A stretch of 64,000 nucleotides of DNA from Streptomyces sp. AC558_RSS880 (lineage in GTDB: Bacteria > Actinomycetota > Actinomycetes > Streptomycetales > Streptomycetaceae). The translations under genes and the position numbers were made by a program. Positions within the stretch are counted from its first letter, which is position 1, and each line of letters starts with the position of its first letter. Positions 23,480 to 33,405 of the stretch are shown piece after piece. The DNA lies in NCBI RefSeq assembly GCF_019049255.1, contig NZ_JAGMUJ010000027.1:38004-102003 (forward strand), in the 5' to 3' direction. The notes below the pieces were generated by a model. That model searched no databases and was not told the origin of the DNA. It was given only the letters and a program-made list of their open reading frames with translations.

Positions 23480-26227
23480 TCACGCGTCGCCGCCCGCCAC
23501 GCCCGGGTCGGCCGCGGCGACGTCCAGCAGCTGGTACCGGTCGATGGCCTGCTTCAGCACCGACCGGTCGACGTGGCCCTCGCGGGCCAGTTCCGTCAGC
23601 ACCGCGACCACGATCGACTGCGCGTCGATGTGGAAGAACCGCCGCGCCGCCCCCCGCGTGTCCGCGAACCCGAACCCGTCCGCGCCCAGCGACTGGTACG
23701 TCCCCGGCACCCAGCGCGCGATCTGGTCCGGCACCGACCGCATCCAGTCGGACACCGCCACCACCGGCCCCTGCGCCGCCGCCAGCTTCCGCGTCACGTA
23801 CGGGGTGCGCTGCTCCTCCTCCGGGTGCAGCAGGTTGTGCCGCTCGCAGTCCACCGCCTCGCGCCGCAGCTCGTTCCAGGAGGTCGCCGACCAGACGTCC
23901 GCCTTGACGTTCCACTCCTCGGCGAGGATCCGCTGCGCCTCGATCGCCCAGGGCAGCGCGACCCCGGACGCCAGGATCTGCGCCGGGAGCGAGCCCGCCG
24001 TGCCCTCGCTGAAGCGGTAGAGGCCCTTGACGATGCCCTCGGCGTCGACGTTCTCGGGCTCGGCGGGGTGCTGGATCGGCTCGTTGTAGACGGTCAGGTA
24101 GTAGAAGACGTCCTCGCCGTGCGGGTGCTCCTCGTCGGAGCCGTACATCCGGCGCAGCCCGTCCTGCACGATGTGCGCGATCTCGAACCCGAACGCCGGG
24201 TCGTACGCGACGCACGCCGGGTTCGTGGACGCCAGCAGCTGCGAGTGGCCGTCCGCGTGCTGAAGACCCTCACCGGTCAGCGTCGTACGCCCCGCGGTCG
24301 CACCCAGGACGAAACCGCGCGCCATCTGGTCGGACATCTGCCAGAACTGGTCGCCGGTGCGCTGGAAGCCGAACATCGAGTAGAAGACGTACACCGGGAT
24401 CAGCGGCTCGCCGTGCGTGGCGTACGCCGATCCCGCCGCGATCAGCGAGGCCGTGCAGCCGGCCTCGGAGATGCCGTCGTGCAGCATCTGTCCGTTCGGC
24501 GCCTCCTTGTAGGCGAGCAGCAGCTCCCGGTCCACCGACTCGTACTGCTGGCCGAGCGGGTTGTAGATCTTCGCGCTCGGGAAGAACGAGTCCATGCCGA
24601 ACGTACGGTACTCGTCCGGCGCGATCAGCACGAACCGCCTGCCGATCTCCTTGTCCCGCATGAGGTCCTTGAGGAGACGGACGAAGGCCATGGTCGTCGC
24701 GATGGACTGCTGGCCCGAGCCCTTCTTCACGGTCGCGTACGTCTTGTCCTCGGGCAGTCGCAGCGGCTTCGACCGCACCACCCGCGTCGGCACGTACCCG
24801 CCGAGCGACTTGCGGCGGTCGTGCATGTACTGCATCTCCTCCGTGTCCGGCCCCGGGTGGTAGTAGGGCGGCAGACCGGACTCGAGGTCCTTGTCGGAGA
24901 TCGGCAGGTGCAGCCGGTCCCGGAAGTGCTTGAGGTCGTCGACCGTCAGCTTCTTCATCTGGTGCGTGGCGTTGCGGCCCTCGAAGTTCGGGCCCAGCGT
25001 CCAGCCCTTGACCGTCTTCGCCAGGATCACCGTCGGCTGGCCCTTGTGCTCGACCGCCGCCTTGTACGCCGCGTAGATCTTGCGGTGGTCGTGACCGCCG
25101 CGCCCCAGGTGCAGGATCTGGTCGTCGGTCATGCCCTCGACCATCGCGCGCAGCCGGTGGTCGTCGCCGAAGAAGTGGTCGCGGATGTACGCGCCCGACT
25201 CGGTGGCGTACGTCTGGAACTGCCCGTCCGGCGTGGTGTTCATCTTGTTGACCAGGGTTCCGTCCCGGTCCTGCGCGAGCAGCGGGTCCCAGGTGCGGTC
25301 CCAGATCAGCTTGATCACGTTCCAGCCGGCGCCCCGGAAGACCGACTCCAGCTCCTGGATGATCTTCCCGTTGCCGCGCACCGGGCCGTCGAGCCGCTGC
25401 AGGTTGCAGTTGACGACGAAGGTCAGGTTGTCCAGGCCCTCCCGCGCGGCGAGGGTCAGCTGGCCCAGCGACTCGGGCTCGTCCATCTCGCCGTCGCCGA
25501 GGAACGCCCACACGTGCGAGCGCGAGGTGTCCGCGATGCCGCGCGCGTGCATGTAGCGGTTCATCCGCGCCTGGTAGATCGCGCCGATCGGGCCGAGCCC
25601 CATCGACACGGTCGGGAACTCCCAGAAGTCCGGCATCAGCCGCGGGTGCGGATACGACGACAGCGCGTACGGGGCCTTCGACTTCTCCTGGCGGAAGCCG
25701 TCCAGGTGCCGCTCGCTCAGCCGGTCCAGCAGGTACGCGCGGGCGTAGATGCCGGGGGAGGCGTGCCCCTGGAAGAAGACCTGGTCGCCGCCGTCGCCCT
25801 CGTCCTTGCCGCGGAAGAAGTGGTTGAAGCCCACGTCGTACAGCGAGGCGGAGGACGCGAAGGTGGCGATGTGGCCGCCGACCCCGATGCCCGGCCGCTG
25901 CGCGCGGGAGACCATCACCGCGGCGTTCCAGCGGGTGGCGTTGAGGATCTTGCGCTCGATCTCCTCGTTGCCCGGGAAGAACGGCTCGGCCCGGGTCGGG
26001 ATCGTGTTGACGTAGTCCGTGCTGCGCATCTCGGGCACGGCCACGCGCTTGGCGCGGGCACGCTCGATGAGCCGCAGCATCAGATAGCGGGCCCGCTCCC
26101 GGCCGCGCTCGTCGATCGCGGCGTCGAGGGAGTCGAGCCACTCCTGGGTTTCCTCGGGATCGAAGTCAGGAACCTGACTCGGAAGGCCGCCAATGATGAT
26201 CGGGTTGCGATCGGATGCGGAAGCCAC
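23480..26227 (-). CDS. aceE: Pyruvate dehydrogenase E1 component, homodimeric type (AceE)
   Basis: Decarboxylates pyruvate and passes the acetyl group to lipoyl-E2, feeding acetyl-CoA to the citrate cycle and, in this organism, to fatty acid and polyketide synthesis. 915 residues, the length of single-chain E1 enzymes. The thiamine diphosphate motif runs from [10 protein letters not shown] at about residue 243 to the Asn pair in NCNLQ near 272. The N-terminus [14 protein letters not shown] is the E2-binding type of sequence. GTG start with AAGGAA upstream. It is monocistronic: no E2 or E3 gene lies beside it, which is usual in actinobacteria. Confidence 0.97.
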   Translation of the reverse strand: MASASDRNPIIIGGLPSQVPDFDPEETQEWLDSLDAAIDERGRERARYLMLRLIERARAKRVAVPEMRSTDYVNTIPTRAEPFFPGNEEIERKILNATRWNAAVMVSRAQRPGIGVGGHIATFASSASLYDVGFNHFFRGKDEGDGGDQVFFQGHASPGIYARAYLLDRLSERHLDGFRQEKSKAPYALSSYPHPRLMPDFWEFPTVSMGLGPIGAIYQARMNRYMHARGIADTSRSHVWAFLGDGEMDEPESLGQLTLAAREGLDNLTFVVNCNLQRLDGPVRGNGKIIQELESVFRGAGWNVIKLIWDRTWDPLLAQDRDGTLVNKMNTTPDGQFQTYATESGAYIRDHFFGDDHRLRAMVEGMTDDQILHLGRGGHDHRKIYAAYKAAVEHKGQPTVILAKTVKGWTLGPNFEGRNATHQMKKLTVDDLKHFRDRLHLPISDKDLESGLPPYYHPGPDTEEMQYMHDRRKSLGGYVPTRVVRSKPLRLPEDKTYATVKKGSGQQSIATTMAFVRLLKDLMRDKEIGRRFVLIAPDEYRTFGMDSFFPSAKIYNPLGQQYESVDRELLLAYKEAPNGQMLHDGISEAGCTASLIAAGSAYATHGEPLIPVYVFYSMFGFQRTGDQFWQMSDQMARGFVLGATAGRTTLTGEGLQHADGHSQLLASTNPACVAYDPAFGFEIAHIVQDGLRRMYGSDEEHPHGEDVFYYLTVYNEPIQHPAEPENVDAEGIVKGLYRFSEGTAGSLPAQILASGVALPWAIEAQRILAEEWNVKADVWSATSWNELRREAVDCERHNLLHPEEEQRTPYVTRKLAAAQGPVVAVSDWMRSVPDQIARWVPGTYQSLGADGFGFADTRGAARRFFHIDAQSIVVAVLTELAREGHVDRSVLKQAIDRYQLLDVAAADPGVAGGDA

Positions 26228-26631
26228 GCTGTTCCTTACCTGTCAGAGGGCCGTGAGGCGGGCCGCGGTTTCACCGGTACGGCCCGGATTGCGCCGTTCC
26301 CCATGGTCCACCTCGGGGCCGTCGGCGTCATCTCTACCGGGAGGTAATCCGGACTCGCGACCAGTACGGTGTGCACAGGGCTCGTCCATTCGAGTCTTCG
26401 TACACGTAGGCGGTTCCCAAAGGGCCAAACGGGGCACAAAGGTGTGGTGTGCGTCACTTCGGGCCATGATGGTGTGCCTGGAGTTGCGGTGACCCGGCCA
26501 GGATCGTCACCGTTTCGGCGGTCTGCACGGCCGGGTACTTGCGCGATCCGTCCCGCCCGTGTGGACTACGGCCAATGCTTCGCGCACGCGCGTGGCTGAG
26601 TTATTCCCAAGACATGATCAGGAGGCAACCC
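26228..26631. promoter_or_regulatory. Divergent control region between aceE and the DUF3052 gene
   Basis: About 400 bp without a gene. It holds GTGGTGTGCGTCAC at 26444-26457, which fits GTG-N6-GNCAC, the motif reported for Streptomyces Crp. An A/C-rich stretch (AAAGGGCCAAACGGGGCACA) lies just before it. The right end carries AGGAGG before the GTG start of the DUF3052 gene. Which gene the candidate site would control is undecided. Confidence 0.4.
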
Positions 26632-27069
26632 GTGAGCGCGACCGCGGACCACGCGGAGGAGCGGACGAACCCTGCCGCCAGGCTGGGGTTCCAGCCCGGG
26701 CAGGTGGTCCAGGAGATCGGCTACGACGACGACGTCGACCAGGAGCTCCGCGAGGCCATTGAGGGCGTCATCGAGAGCGACCTCGTCGACGAGGACTACG
26801 ACGACGTGGCTGACGCCGTTGTGCTGTGGTTCCGCGACGACGACGGCGACCTGACGGATGCGCTGGTGGATGCCACCACGTACATCGAAGAGGGCGGCGC
26901 GATCCTGCTCCTCACGCCGAAGACGGGCCGTTCGGGCTATGTGGAGCCGAGCGACATCTCGGAGGCCGCCACCACGGCGGGCCTCACGGCGGCCAAGAGC
27001 GTCAGCGTGGGCAAGGACTGGAGCGGCAGCCGGCTGGCGACGCCGAAGGCGGCCAAGTCCAAGCGGTGA
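26632..27069 (+). CDS. DUF3052 family protein
   Basis: 145 residues; GTG 26632 is fixed by AGGAGG seven bases upstream. The protein is acidic, soluble and of the actinobacterial DUF3052 family: [40 protein letters not shown] and [20 protein letters not shown] are its conserved blocks. No molecular function is assigned. It is followed by a hairpin terminator and so forms its own transcription unit between aceE and the peroxiredoxin gene. Confidence 0.88.
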   Translation: MSATADHAEERTNPAARLGFQPGQVVQEIGYDDDVDQELREAIEGVIESDLVDEDYDDVADAVVLWFRDDDGDLTDALVDATTYIEEGGAILLLTPKTGRSGYVEPSDISEAATTAGLTAAKSVSVGKDWSGSRLATPKAAKSKR

Positions 27070-27077
27070 ACCACCCC

Positions 27078-27113
27078 CGGACGGGCCGGTCGCGTCACGC
27101 GTCGGCCCGTCCG
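27078..27113 (+). terminator. Terminator hairpin after the DUF3052 gene
   Basis: CGGACGGGCC (27078-27087) pairs with GGCCCGTCCG (27104-27113), with a further small CGCGT/ACGCG pairing in the loop. Confidence 0.75.
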
Positions 27114-27178
27114 TCGGCCTGTCGTACTCCCTGCGTAGGGTGGTCGGAGCGAACCACCCCGAAGGGATGAACACGACG

Positions 27179-27637
27179 ATGGCGATCCAGGTCGGCGACA
27201 AGGCCCCCGACTTCGAGCTCAAGGACAACCACGGGGCGACCGTGAGGCTGTCCGACTTCCACGGGCGGAAGAACGTGGTGGTGCTCTTCTACCCGTTCGC
27301 CTTCACCGGCGTGTGCACCGGTGAGCTGTGCGAGGTCCGCGACCGGCTGCCGCAGTTCTCCGACCGAGACACCCAGGTGCTCGCCGTCTCCAACGACTCC
27401 ATCCACACCCTGCGCGTCTTCGCCGAGCAGGAGAATCTGGAGTACCCCCTGCTCAGCGACTTCTGGCCGCACGGCAACGTCTCGCGCGCGTACGGCGTCT
27501 TCGACGAGGACAAGGGGTGCGCCGTGCGCGGGACGTTCATCATCGACAAGGAGGGCGTCGTGCGCTGGACCGTCGTCAACGGTCTGCCGGACGCCCGTGA
27601 CCTGAACGAGTACGTCAAAGCGCTCGACACCCTGTGA
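27179..27637 (+). CDS. Peroxiredoxin, AhpE/BCP type
   Basis: 152 residues of the thioredoxin-fold peroxiredoxin family, which reduces peroxides in the cytoplasm. The peroxidatic Cys lies in [19 protein letters not shown], with the conserved Pro-x3-Thr-x2-Cys pattern (FAFTGVC); a second Cys lies three residues after the motif, in GELC. A late Cys ([13 protein letters not shown]) could be resolving, though it is not in the usual place. ATG 27179 gives the conserved [14 protein letters not shown] start; ATG 27167 in frame would add four residues. Confidence 0.9.
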   Translation: MAIQVGDKAPDFELKDNHGATVRLSDFHGRKNVVVLFYPFAFTGVCTGELCEVRDRLPQFSDRDTQVLAVSNDSIHTLRVFAEQENLEYPLLSDFWPHGNVSRAYGVFDEDKGCAVRGTFIIDKEGVVRWTVVNGLPDARDLNEYVKALDTL

Positions 27638-27750
27638 TTCTTCGGCCGCGGGGCCTGCGGCGGCCGGGAACCCGTCACTAGGATCGACTCGTTGATCCGA
27701 TATCCGACGCACTACGGGGCGCCTCGCCCCAGGACACCAATGGAGGACTC

Positions 27751-28326
27751 GTGGGAGTCAGCCTCAGCAAGGGCGGCAACGTATCGCTGACCAAGGAGGC
27801 GCCGGGCCTGACCGCGGTCATCGTCGGTCTGGGGTGGGACATCCGCACCACGACCGGTACCGACTTCGACCTCGACGCCAGCGCGCTGCTCCTGAACAAC
27901 AGCGGCAAGGTCGCCAGTGACGCGCACTTCATCTTCTTCAACAACCTGAAGAGCCCGGACGGCTCGGTCGAGCACACCGGCGACAACCTCACCGGTGAGG
28001 GCGAGGGCGACGACGAGCAGATCAAGATCAACCTCGCCGGGGTCCCCGCCGACATCGAGAAGATCGTCTTCCCGGTCTCCATCTACGACGCCGAGAACCG
28101 CCAGCAGTCCTTCGGCCAGGTGCGCAACGCGTTCATCCGCGTCGTCAACCAGGCCGGCGGGGCCGAGATCGCCCGCTACGACCTGAGCGAGGACGCCTCC
28201 ACCGAGACCGCCATGGTCTTCGGTGAGCTCTACCGGCACGGCGCGGAGTGGAAGTTCCGCGCCATCGGCCAGGGCTACGCCTCGGGCCTGCGCGGCATCG
28301 CGCAGGACTTCGGTGTGAACGTCTGA
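27751..28326 (+). CDS. terD: TerD-family stress/tellurium-resistance protein (1)
   Basis: 191 residues, the exact usual TerD length. Hallmarks are [19 protein letters not shown] at the start, the Asp-rich segment [30 protein letters not shown] and the late [19 protein letters not shown]. TerD proteins bind calcium through these acidic loops and are linked to tellurite, phage and envelope stress and, in Streptomyces, to development. GTG start with GGAGG upstream. A 13-bp hairpin separates it from the next terD copy, so the two can be expressed differently. Confidence 0.95.
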   Translation: MGVSLSKGGNVSLTKEAPGLTAVIVGLGWDIRTTTGTDFDLDASALLLNNSGKVASDAHFIFFNNLKSPDGSVEHTGDNLTGEGEGDDEQIKINLAGVPADIEKIVFPVSIYDAENRQQSFGQVRNAFIRVVNQAGGAEIARYDLSEDASTETAMVFGELYRHGAEWKFRAIGQGYASGLRGIAQDFGVNV

Positions 28327-28381
28327 GAGGCCCTACAGGGCGGTCACGCCCGAGCCCGGCCGCCTTCCGCGGCCACACCGC

Positions 28382-28412
28382 CCGGCGCCGCACGGTTTAC
28401 GTGCGGCGCCGG
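28382..28412 (+). terminator. Hairpin between the two terD genes
   Basis: CCGGCGCCGCACG (28382-28394) and CGTGCGGCGCCGG (28400-28412) form a perfect 13-bp stem with the loop GTTTA. Confidence 0.8.
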
Positions 28413-28456
28413 ACGCGCAGGACCACCTGAGAGACATCACCAGGGGAGGGACCATC

Positions 28457-29032
28457 ATGGGCGTCACGCTTGCCAAAGGGGGCAACGTCTCCCTGTCCAA
28501 GGCCGCACCCAACCTCACGCAGGTCATGATCGGGCTCGGCTGGGACGCGCGCTCCACCACCGGAGCCGACTTCGACCTCGACGCCAGCGCGCTGATGTGC
28601 AGCGGCGGCCGGGTCATGGGGGACGAGTGGTTCGTCTTCTACAACCAGCTCAAGAGCCCGGACGGCTCGGTGGAGCACACCGGTGACAACCTCACCGGCG
28701 AGGGCGACGGGGACGACGAGTCCCTGCTGGTCGACCTCCCCAAGGTGCCGGCCCAGTGCGACAAGATCGTCTTTCCGGTCTCCATCCACATGGCCGACGA
28801 GCGCGGCCAGACCTTCGGCCAGGTCAGCAATGCCTTCATCCGCGTGGTGAACCAGGCGGACGGCCAGGAACTCGCCCGCTACGACCTGAGCGAGGACGCC
28901 TCCACCGAAACCGCGATGATCTTCGGCGAGCTTTACCGTTACCAGGGTGAGTGGAAGTTCCGTGCGGTGGGACAGGGGTACGCGTCGGGGCTGCGGGGCA
29001 TCGCTCTAGACTTCGGAGTCAACGTTTCGTAA
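28457..29032 (+). CDS. terD: TerD-family stress/tellurium-resistance protein (2)
   Basis: 191 residues and closely related to the TerD protein encoded just upstream; a tandem duplication is the obvious explanation. The same acidic motifs are present ([41 protein letters not shown]). A difference is two cysteines (ALMCSGG and PAQCDK) that copy 1 lacks. GGGAGGG precedes the ATG. The TerC-like membrane gene begins only 49 bp downstream, without a hairpin, so these two are likely cotranscribed. Confidence 0.95.
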   Translation: MGVTLAKGGNVSLSKAAPNLTQVMIGLGWDARSTTGADFDLDASALMCSGGRVMGDEWFVFYNQLKSPDGSVEHTGDNLTGEGDGDDESLLVDLPKVPAQCDKIVFPVSIHMADERGQTFGQVSNAFIRVVNQADGQELARYDLSEDASTETAMIFGELYRYQGEWKFRAVGQGYASGLRGIALDFGVNVS

Positions 29033-29081
29033 AGCCGACTACGGCAGCGGGGGAGACCCGTTAACACACCTGGGGTAGCCA

Positions 29082-30221
29082 GTGGTTCTGAAAACCTTCG
29101 GCTGGTCGTTCGCGGTCACCGCGCTCGGTCTGGTCGCAGCGATCCTCTTCGGGGGGTGGACCGCCTTCGGCATCGTGGCGATCCTCTCGATCCTCGAGAT
29201 CTCGCTGTCCTTCGACAACGCGGTGGTCAACGCCGGCATCCTGAAGAAGATGAATGCCTTCTGGCAGAAGATCTTCCTCACCATCGGCATTCTGATCGCC
29301 GTCTTCGGCATGCGACTGGTCTTCCCCGTCGTGATCGTCGCCGTCAGCGCGCAGCTCGGCCCGATCGAGGCCGTCGACCTCGCGCTCAGCGACAAGGACC
29401 GTTACCAGGAGCTCGTCACCGACGCCCACCCGGCGATCGCCGCGTTCGGTGGCATGTTCCTGCTGATGATCTTCCTGGACTTCATCTTCGAGGACCGGGA
29501 CATCAAGTGGCTCGGCTGGCTGGAGCGCCCGCTGGCCAAGCTCGGCAAGATCGACATGCTGTCGGTCTGCATCGCGCTGGTCATCCTGCTGATCTCCGCC
29601 ATGACCTTCGCCACCCAGGCCCACCAGCACGGCGGCGCGCACGTGGACAAGGCCGAGACGGTGCTGCTGTCCGGCATCGCGGGCCTGATCACCTACATGA
29701 TCGTGGGCGGGCTCTCCGGCTTCTTCGAGGACAAGCTCGAAGAGGAGGAGGAACGCGAGCACGAGGAGGAGGAGCGGGCCGAGCGCTCCGGCAAGCCCCG
29801 CACGGCGGTGGCCATGGCCGGCAAGGCCGCGTTCTTCATGTTCCTCTACCTGGAGGTCCTGGACGCGTCCTTCTCCTTCGACGGCGTGATCGGCGCCTTC
29901 GCCATCACCAACGACATCGTCCTGATGGCCCTGGGCCTGGGCATCGGCGCCATGTACGTCCGGTCCCTGACGGTCTACCTGGTCCGCCAGGGCACCCTGG
30001 ACGAGTACGTCTACCTGGAGCACGGCGCCCACTACGCCATCGGCGCCCTGGCGCTGATCCTGCTCGTCACCATCCAGTACGAGATCCACGAGCTCATCAC
30101 CGGCTCCATCGGCGTCATCCTGATCGGCTGGTCCTTCTGGTCCTCCGTACGCCGCAACAAGCGGCTGGCGGCGGCCGAGGGAAACGCCGGCGACAAGACT
30201 GAGGTCACCTCCGGGGTGTGA
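29082..30221 (+). CDS. TerC/DUF475-family integral membrane protein
   Basis: 379 residues with about nine hydrophobic segments. TerC signatures are ILEISLSFDNAVVNAGIL near residue 40 and LDASFSFDGVIGAFAI near residue 265; the two Asp-bearing helices are pseudo-symmetric, as in TerC and GDT1-like metal transporters. A charged cytoplasmic loop (DKLEEEEEREHEEEERAE) lies between the halves. DUF475 proteins are the TerC branch that travels with TerD. A membrane metal exporter or TerD docking role is inferred. GTG start 49 bp after terD copy 2. Confidence 0.9.
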   Translation: MVLKTFGWSFAVTALGLVAAILFGGWTAFGIVAILSILEISLSFDNAVVNAGILKKMNAFWQKIFLTIGILIAVFGMRLVFPVVIVAVSAQLGPIEAVDLALSDKDRYQELVTDAHPAIAAFGGMFLLMIFLDFIFEDRDIKWLGWLERPLAKLGKIDMLSVCIALVILLISAMTFATQAHQHGGAHVDKAETVLLSGIAGLITYMIVGGLSGFFEDKLEEEEEREHEEEERAERSGKPRTAVAMAGKAAFFMFLYLEVLDASFSFDGVIGAFAITNDIVLMALGLGIGAMYVRSLTVYLVRQGTLDEYVYLEHGAHYAIGALALILLVTIQYEIHELITGSIGVILIGWSFWSSVRRNKRLAAAEGNAGDKTEVTSGV

Positions 30222-30246
30222 CGGCCCTTCGGGTGAGGAACGCTCT

Positions 30247-30290
30247 CGACGGGGCGGCTCCGAGGACCACTCCTCGGGGCCGCCCCGTCG
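30247..30290 (+). terminator. Terminator hairpin after the TerC-like gene
   Basis: CGACGGGGCGGC (30247-30258) pairs with GCCGCCCCGTCG (30279-30290), and the inner TCCGAGGA/TCCTCGGG extends the stem to about 20 bp around a CCAC loop. Confidence 0.85.
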
Positions 30291-30347
30291 GCCGTCCGGG
30301 AGCCTGGGCGGCCCGAGCGGGGTTCGGCGACTGGACTTGGGGCGGGA

Positions 30348-31085
30348 ATGGGTTTCCTGGACGGACTGTGGCGCGGACGTGAGAGCGCCTTCGACTCGGG
30401 CAGCGCGGCCAGCAACGCCATCGAGCTGACCAAACGGCACGGTCAGGTGTCCCTGACCAAGCAGGGCGCGGCCACCGGTCATCTGCGGATCAACCTGAGC
30501 TGGCGGATGCGGACCTCCGACTTCGGCGGCTTCCAGCGGGAGAGCCTGCTGCGCCACCCCTTCAAGGCGCTCAAGCCGCCGGAGGTGGTCGGCCACAGCC
30601 AGCCCATGGTCAACGTCGACCTCGACCTCGGCTGTCTGTACGAGCTCCAGGACGGCACCAAGGGCGTGGTCCAGCCCCTCGGCGGTTTCCTCGGCGACGT
30701 CAACGCCCCGCCGTACGTCAAGCTCAGCGGTGACGACCGGTTCGGGTCGGGCTCGGGCGAGACCATGTACATCAACCTGGACCACCGCGAGAACATCAAA
30801 CGCCTGCTGGTCTTCGCCTACATCTACGACCAGACGCCTGCGTTCGACCGCACGCACGCCATGGTCACGCTCTACCCCAGCAGCGGCCCGCGGATCGAGA
30901 TCGGTCTCGACGAACGCCATCCCCAGGCCCGCTCCTGCGCGGTGGTGATGATCGAGAACGTCAAGAACGAGATCCTCGTCCGCCGCGAGGTGAAGTTCGT
31001 GTACGGATTCCAGGCGGAGCTGGACCGGCTGTACGGGTGGGGACTCCAGTGGGGGAGGGGCTTCAAGACGAAGGCCGATCGCTGA
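30348..31085 (+). CDS. TerD-superfamily protein, TerA/TerF-like branch
   Basis: 245 residues. After an N-terminal amphipathic leader (MGFLDGLWRGRESAF) comes IELTKRHGQVSLTKQG, which matches the opening of TerD domains. Then come VNVDLDLGCLYELQDGTKG and the MYINLDHRENIKRLLVFAYI core. The acidic calcium-binding loops of classical TerD are less complete, so this is a divergent paralogue. It lies after a terminator but within the Ter block. ATG start; GGGGCGGGA upstream is a fair ribosome-binding match. Role inferred only from family and neighbours. Confidence 0.8.
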   Translation: MGFLDGLWRGRESAFDSGSAASNAIELTKRHGQVSLTKQGAATGHLRINLSWRMRTSDFGGFQRESLLRHPFKALKPPEVVGHSQPMVNVDLDLGCLYELQDGTKGVVQPLGGFLGDVNAPPYVKLSGDDRFGSGSGETMYINLDHRENIKRLLVFAYIYDQTPAFDRTHAMVTLYPSSGPRIEIGLDERHPQARSCAVVMIENVKNEILVRREVKFVYGFQAELDRLYGWGLQWGRGFKTKADR

Positions 31086-31115
31086 GAAGCCCCTGGCCGC
31101 GCGGAATCCGGTCCG

Positions 31116-32057
31116 TCAGCGCCCGATGAACTGCGGCCCCTGCGGCGGAAGCCGGAAGTCCGGGTCGGGGGAGGCGGCGGCCGGCGGCGGGAAACCGTAC
31201 CCGGACGGCGCTCCCGCGGCGGCCGTGGCGGGCGCCGGCGGATAGCCGTAGGCGGGCTGACTGGTCGGGTGCGGGTAGCCGTAGGCCGGCTGCGTGGCCG
31301 CGGGCTGCTGCGGCGGATAGCCGTACGCGGGCTGCGCGGGCACCCCCGCCGGCTGCTCGGGCGGCAGCGGCCGGGACACCTCGGGCGCCGGCGGGACGAG
31401 CGGGGCCTGCGGCTGCGTCAGGGCCTCCGAAGAGGGCCGGTCGGGGGCCTGGATCTGCGCCGTCGGGGGCGGCAGCTGGGTGACGTCGGAGGCGTCGGGC
31501 TCCTGCGCGGCCTCCGACTCGTCCACCGAGATGCCGAAGTCGGTCGCCAGGCCCTTCAGGCCGTTCGAATAGCCCTCGCCGAGCGCCCGGAACTTCCAGC
31601 CCTCCCCGCGCCGGTACAACTCACCGCAGATCAGCGCGGTCTCCTGGCCGGTCTCCGGCTTGATGTCGAAATACGCCAGCGCCTCCCCGTCGGCGGCCTG
31701 CGCGTCGTACAGCAGGATGCGCAGGTCCCGTACGCGGTCGAAAGCGACGCCGTCCGCCGATGCGACGAGCAGAATCCGGCCGACACCGGACTCGACACCG
31801 GCGAGATCCGTCTGGATCGTATCGGTCAGGCCCTCGGTGACGCGCTTCTTGCCGAGCCGCCACACCTGCCCGGCAGGGTGCCGTGGCTGGTTGTAGAACA
31901 CGAAGTCCTCGTCGGAGCGCACACGACCGTCGGGGCCGAGGAGCAGTGCGGAGGCGTCGACGTCCGGCACCCCCTGCCCGGGCGACCAGCGCAGCACGGC
32001 ACGTACCGTGGTGGCCTCGAGAGGGACGTTCGACCCCTTGAGCATCGCGTGCGTCAT
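31116..32057 (-). CDS. TerD-domain protein with proline/tyrosine-rich tail
   Basis: 313 residues. Residues 1-180 form a TerD domain ([20 protein letters not shown], then [20 protein letters not shown], then [11 protein letters not shown]). The remaining 130 residues are low complexity: Pro/Gln/Ala-rich with repeated PAYGYP units, seen at least three times, ending in [12 protein letters not shown]. Such tails are disordered and may mediate protein contacts or phase separation. It is on the opposite strand from its Ter neighbours and convergent with the TerA-like gene. Confidence 0.88.
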   Translation of the reverse strand: MTHAMLKGSNVPLEATTVRAVLRWSPGQGVPDVDASALLLGPDGRVRSDEDFVFYNQPRHPAGQVWRLGKKRVTEGLTDTIQTDLAGVESGVGRILLVASADGVAFDRVRDLRILLYDAQAADGEALAYFDIKPETGQETALICGELYRRGEGWKFRALGEGYSNGLKGLATDFGISVDESEAAQEPDASDVTQLPPPTAQIQAPDRPSSEALTQPQAPLVPPAPEVSRPLPPEQPAGVPAQPAYGYPPQQPAATQPAYGYPHPTSQPAYGYPPAPATAAAGAPSGYGFPPPAAASPDPDFRLPPQGPQFIGR

Positions 32058-32170
32058 ACGGTCATCCTGCCTTCTCCGTCCTGGTCACGACAACGCGGGG
32101 GGTTGGGGTCGACACGGCCGGGTCACCTGAAGTTCATGCCCCGCGGGAACCGTCGACATGGATCCCTACG

Positions 32171-32238
32171 TACTATTACCGGCCACCTACCGACATTCCA
32201 GAGATTCCAGAGATTCAGAGAGGCCACGGGGGAGTTCT
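32171..32238 (+). promoter_or_regulatory. Promoter and leader of the aldolase gene, with tandem 9-bp repeats
   Basis: TACTAT (32171-32176) is a good -10 candidate. The presumed leader holds ATTCCAGAG at 32195-32203, the same at 32204-32212, and ATTCAGAG at 32213-32220. GGGGGAG then precedes ATG 32239. The region is clearly richer in A/T than its surroundings. Confidence 0.45.
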
Positions 32239-33405
32239 ATGCGTCATTTCGGGCACCTCGCCCCTGCGGTGCGGAAACGTCTCTTCTATCAGGAGCCCGG
32301 CGAGTTCACGCCGGATTCCCCGGCCCGGTTGCTCTCCGCGGCCCTCGGGGCCACGCTCTACAGCCCCGCGACCCGGCCCCGGCTCGCCGACGACGTCGTC
32401 AAGCAGGGCGAACGCGGTGTGGTCTCCATGGTGCTGTGCCTGGAGGACTCCATCGACGACGCCGACGTGACCGCCGGTGAGGAGAACCTCGTACGGCAGT
32501 TCGCGGACCTGGCCGGGCGGCCCGGGGCGGATCTGCCGCTGCTGTTCATCCGGGTCCGCACCCCCGAACAGATCCCCGACCTCGTCCGCCGCCTCGGCCC
32601 CGCCGTCTCGCTGCTGTCCGGATTCGTACTGCCGAAGTTCACCGCGGAACGCGGCCTGCCGTTCCTGGAGGCGCTGGCCATCGCCGAGGCCGAGAGCGGC
32701 CGCAGGCTATTCGCCATGCCGGTGCTGGAGTCGCCCGAGCTGCTCTACCGCGAGTCCCGCGTCGAGACCCTCGAGGGCATCTTCCGCGCCGTCGACAAGT
32801 ACCGCGACCGCGTGCTCGCGCTGCGCCTCGGCGTGACCGACTTCTGCTCCTCCTACGGGCTGCGCCGAGGCCCCGACATGACGGCGTACGACATCCAGGT
32901 CGTCGCCTCCGTGATCTCCGACGTGGTGAACATGCTGGCCCGGGCCGACGGCACGGGGTTCACCGTGACGGGGCCGGTCTGGGAGTACTTCCGGGTCCAG
33001 GAACGCATGTTCAAGCCACTTCTGCGGCAGAGCCCCTTCCACGGGGTGCAGGCCGTGGCACTGCGCGAGAAGCTGATCGAACACGCCATGGACGGCCTGC
33101 TGCGCGAGATCTCCCTCGACCGGGCCAACGGCCTGCTGGGCAAGACCTGCATCCACCCCTCGCACGTCCTCCCCGTGCACGCGCTGTCCGTCGTCAGCCA
33201 CGAGGAGTTCAGCGACGCCCAGGACATCCTCCGGCCGGAACGCGGCGGCGGGGGTGTACTCAGGTCGGCCTACACGAACAAGATGAACGAGGTGAAACCC
33301 CACCGCGCCTGGGCCGAGCGGACCCTGCTGCGCGCCGAGGTCTTCGGCGTCGCCAACGAGGACATCGGCTTCGTGGAACTGCTCGCGGCGGGTCTGGCCG
33401 AGTGA
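32239..33405 (+). CDS. HpcH/HpaI aldolase/citrate-lyase-beta-like protein of the Ter module
   Basis: 388 residues; ATG 32239 is chosen for GGGGGAG upstream. A CitE-like TIM barrel: SMVLCLEDSIDDADV contains the acidic residues expected at the start of the barrel, then FVLPKFTAERG, VLESPELLYRE and LRLGVTDFCSSYGLRRGPD, and the late KTCIHPSHV. These enzymes cleave or form C-C bonds in 2-oxo or CoA-thioester compounds with Mg2+. The stop overlaps the next gene by 4 bp (GTGA), so it belongs with the phosphoribosyltransferase fusion and the HAD gene in one operon, a set known from Ter gene neighbourhoods. Confidence 0.88.
   Translation: MRHFGHLAPAVRKRLFYQEPGEFTPDSPARLLSAALGATLYSPATRPRLADDVVKQGERGVVSMVLCLEDSIDDADVTAGEENLVRQFADLAGRPGADLPLLFIRVRTPEQIPDLVRRLGPAVSLLSGFVLPKFTAERGLPFLEALAIAEAESGRRLFAMPVLESPELLYRESRVETLEGIFRAVDKYRDRVLALRLGVTDFCSSYGLRRGPDMTAYDIQVVASVISDVVNMLARADGTGFTVTGPVWEYFRVQERMFKPLLRQSPFHGVQAVALREKLIEHAMDGLLREISLDRANGLLGKTCIHPSHVLPVHALSVVSHEEFSDAQDILRPERGGGGVLRSAYTNKMNEVKPHRAWAERTLLRAEVFGVANEDIGFVELLAAGLAE

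Noticed and set aside
23366..26347. Long plus-strand open frame opposite aceE
   Set aside because: The composition (Val/Arg/Leu/His runs) is that of the antisense of a high-GC gene, and the minus strand encodes an unmistakable AceE.
30348..31085. Fifth Ter gene considered as a canonical TerD
   Set aside because: The length (245 residues) and the missing DFDLDAS and GDNLTGEG blocks place it in a divergent TerA/TerF-like branch.
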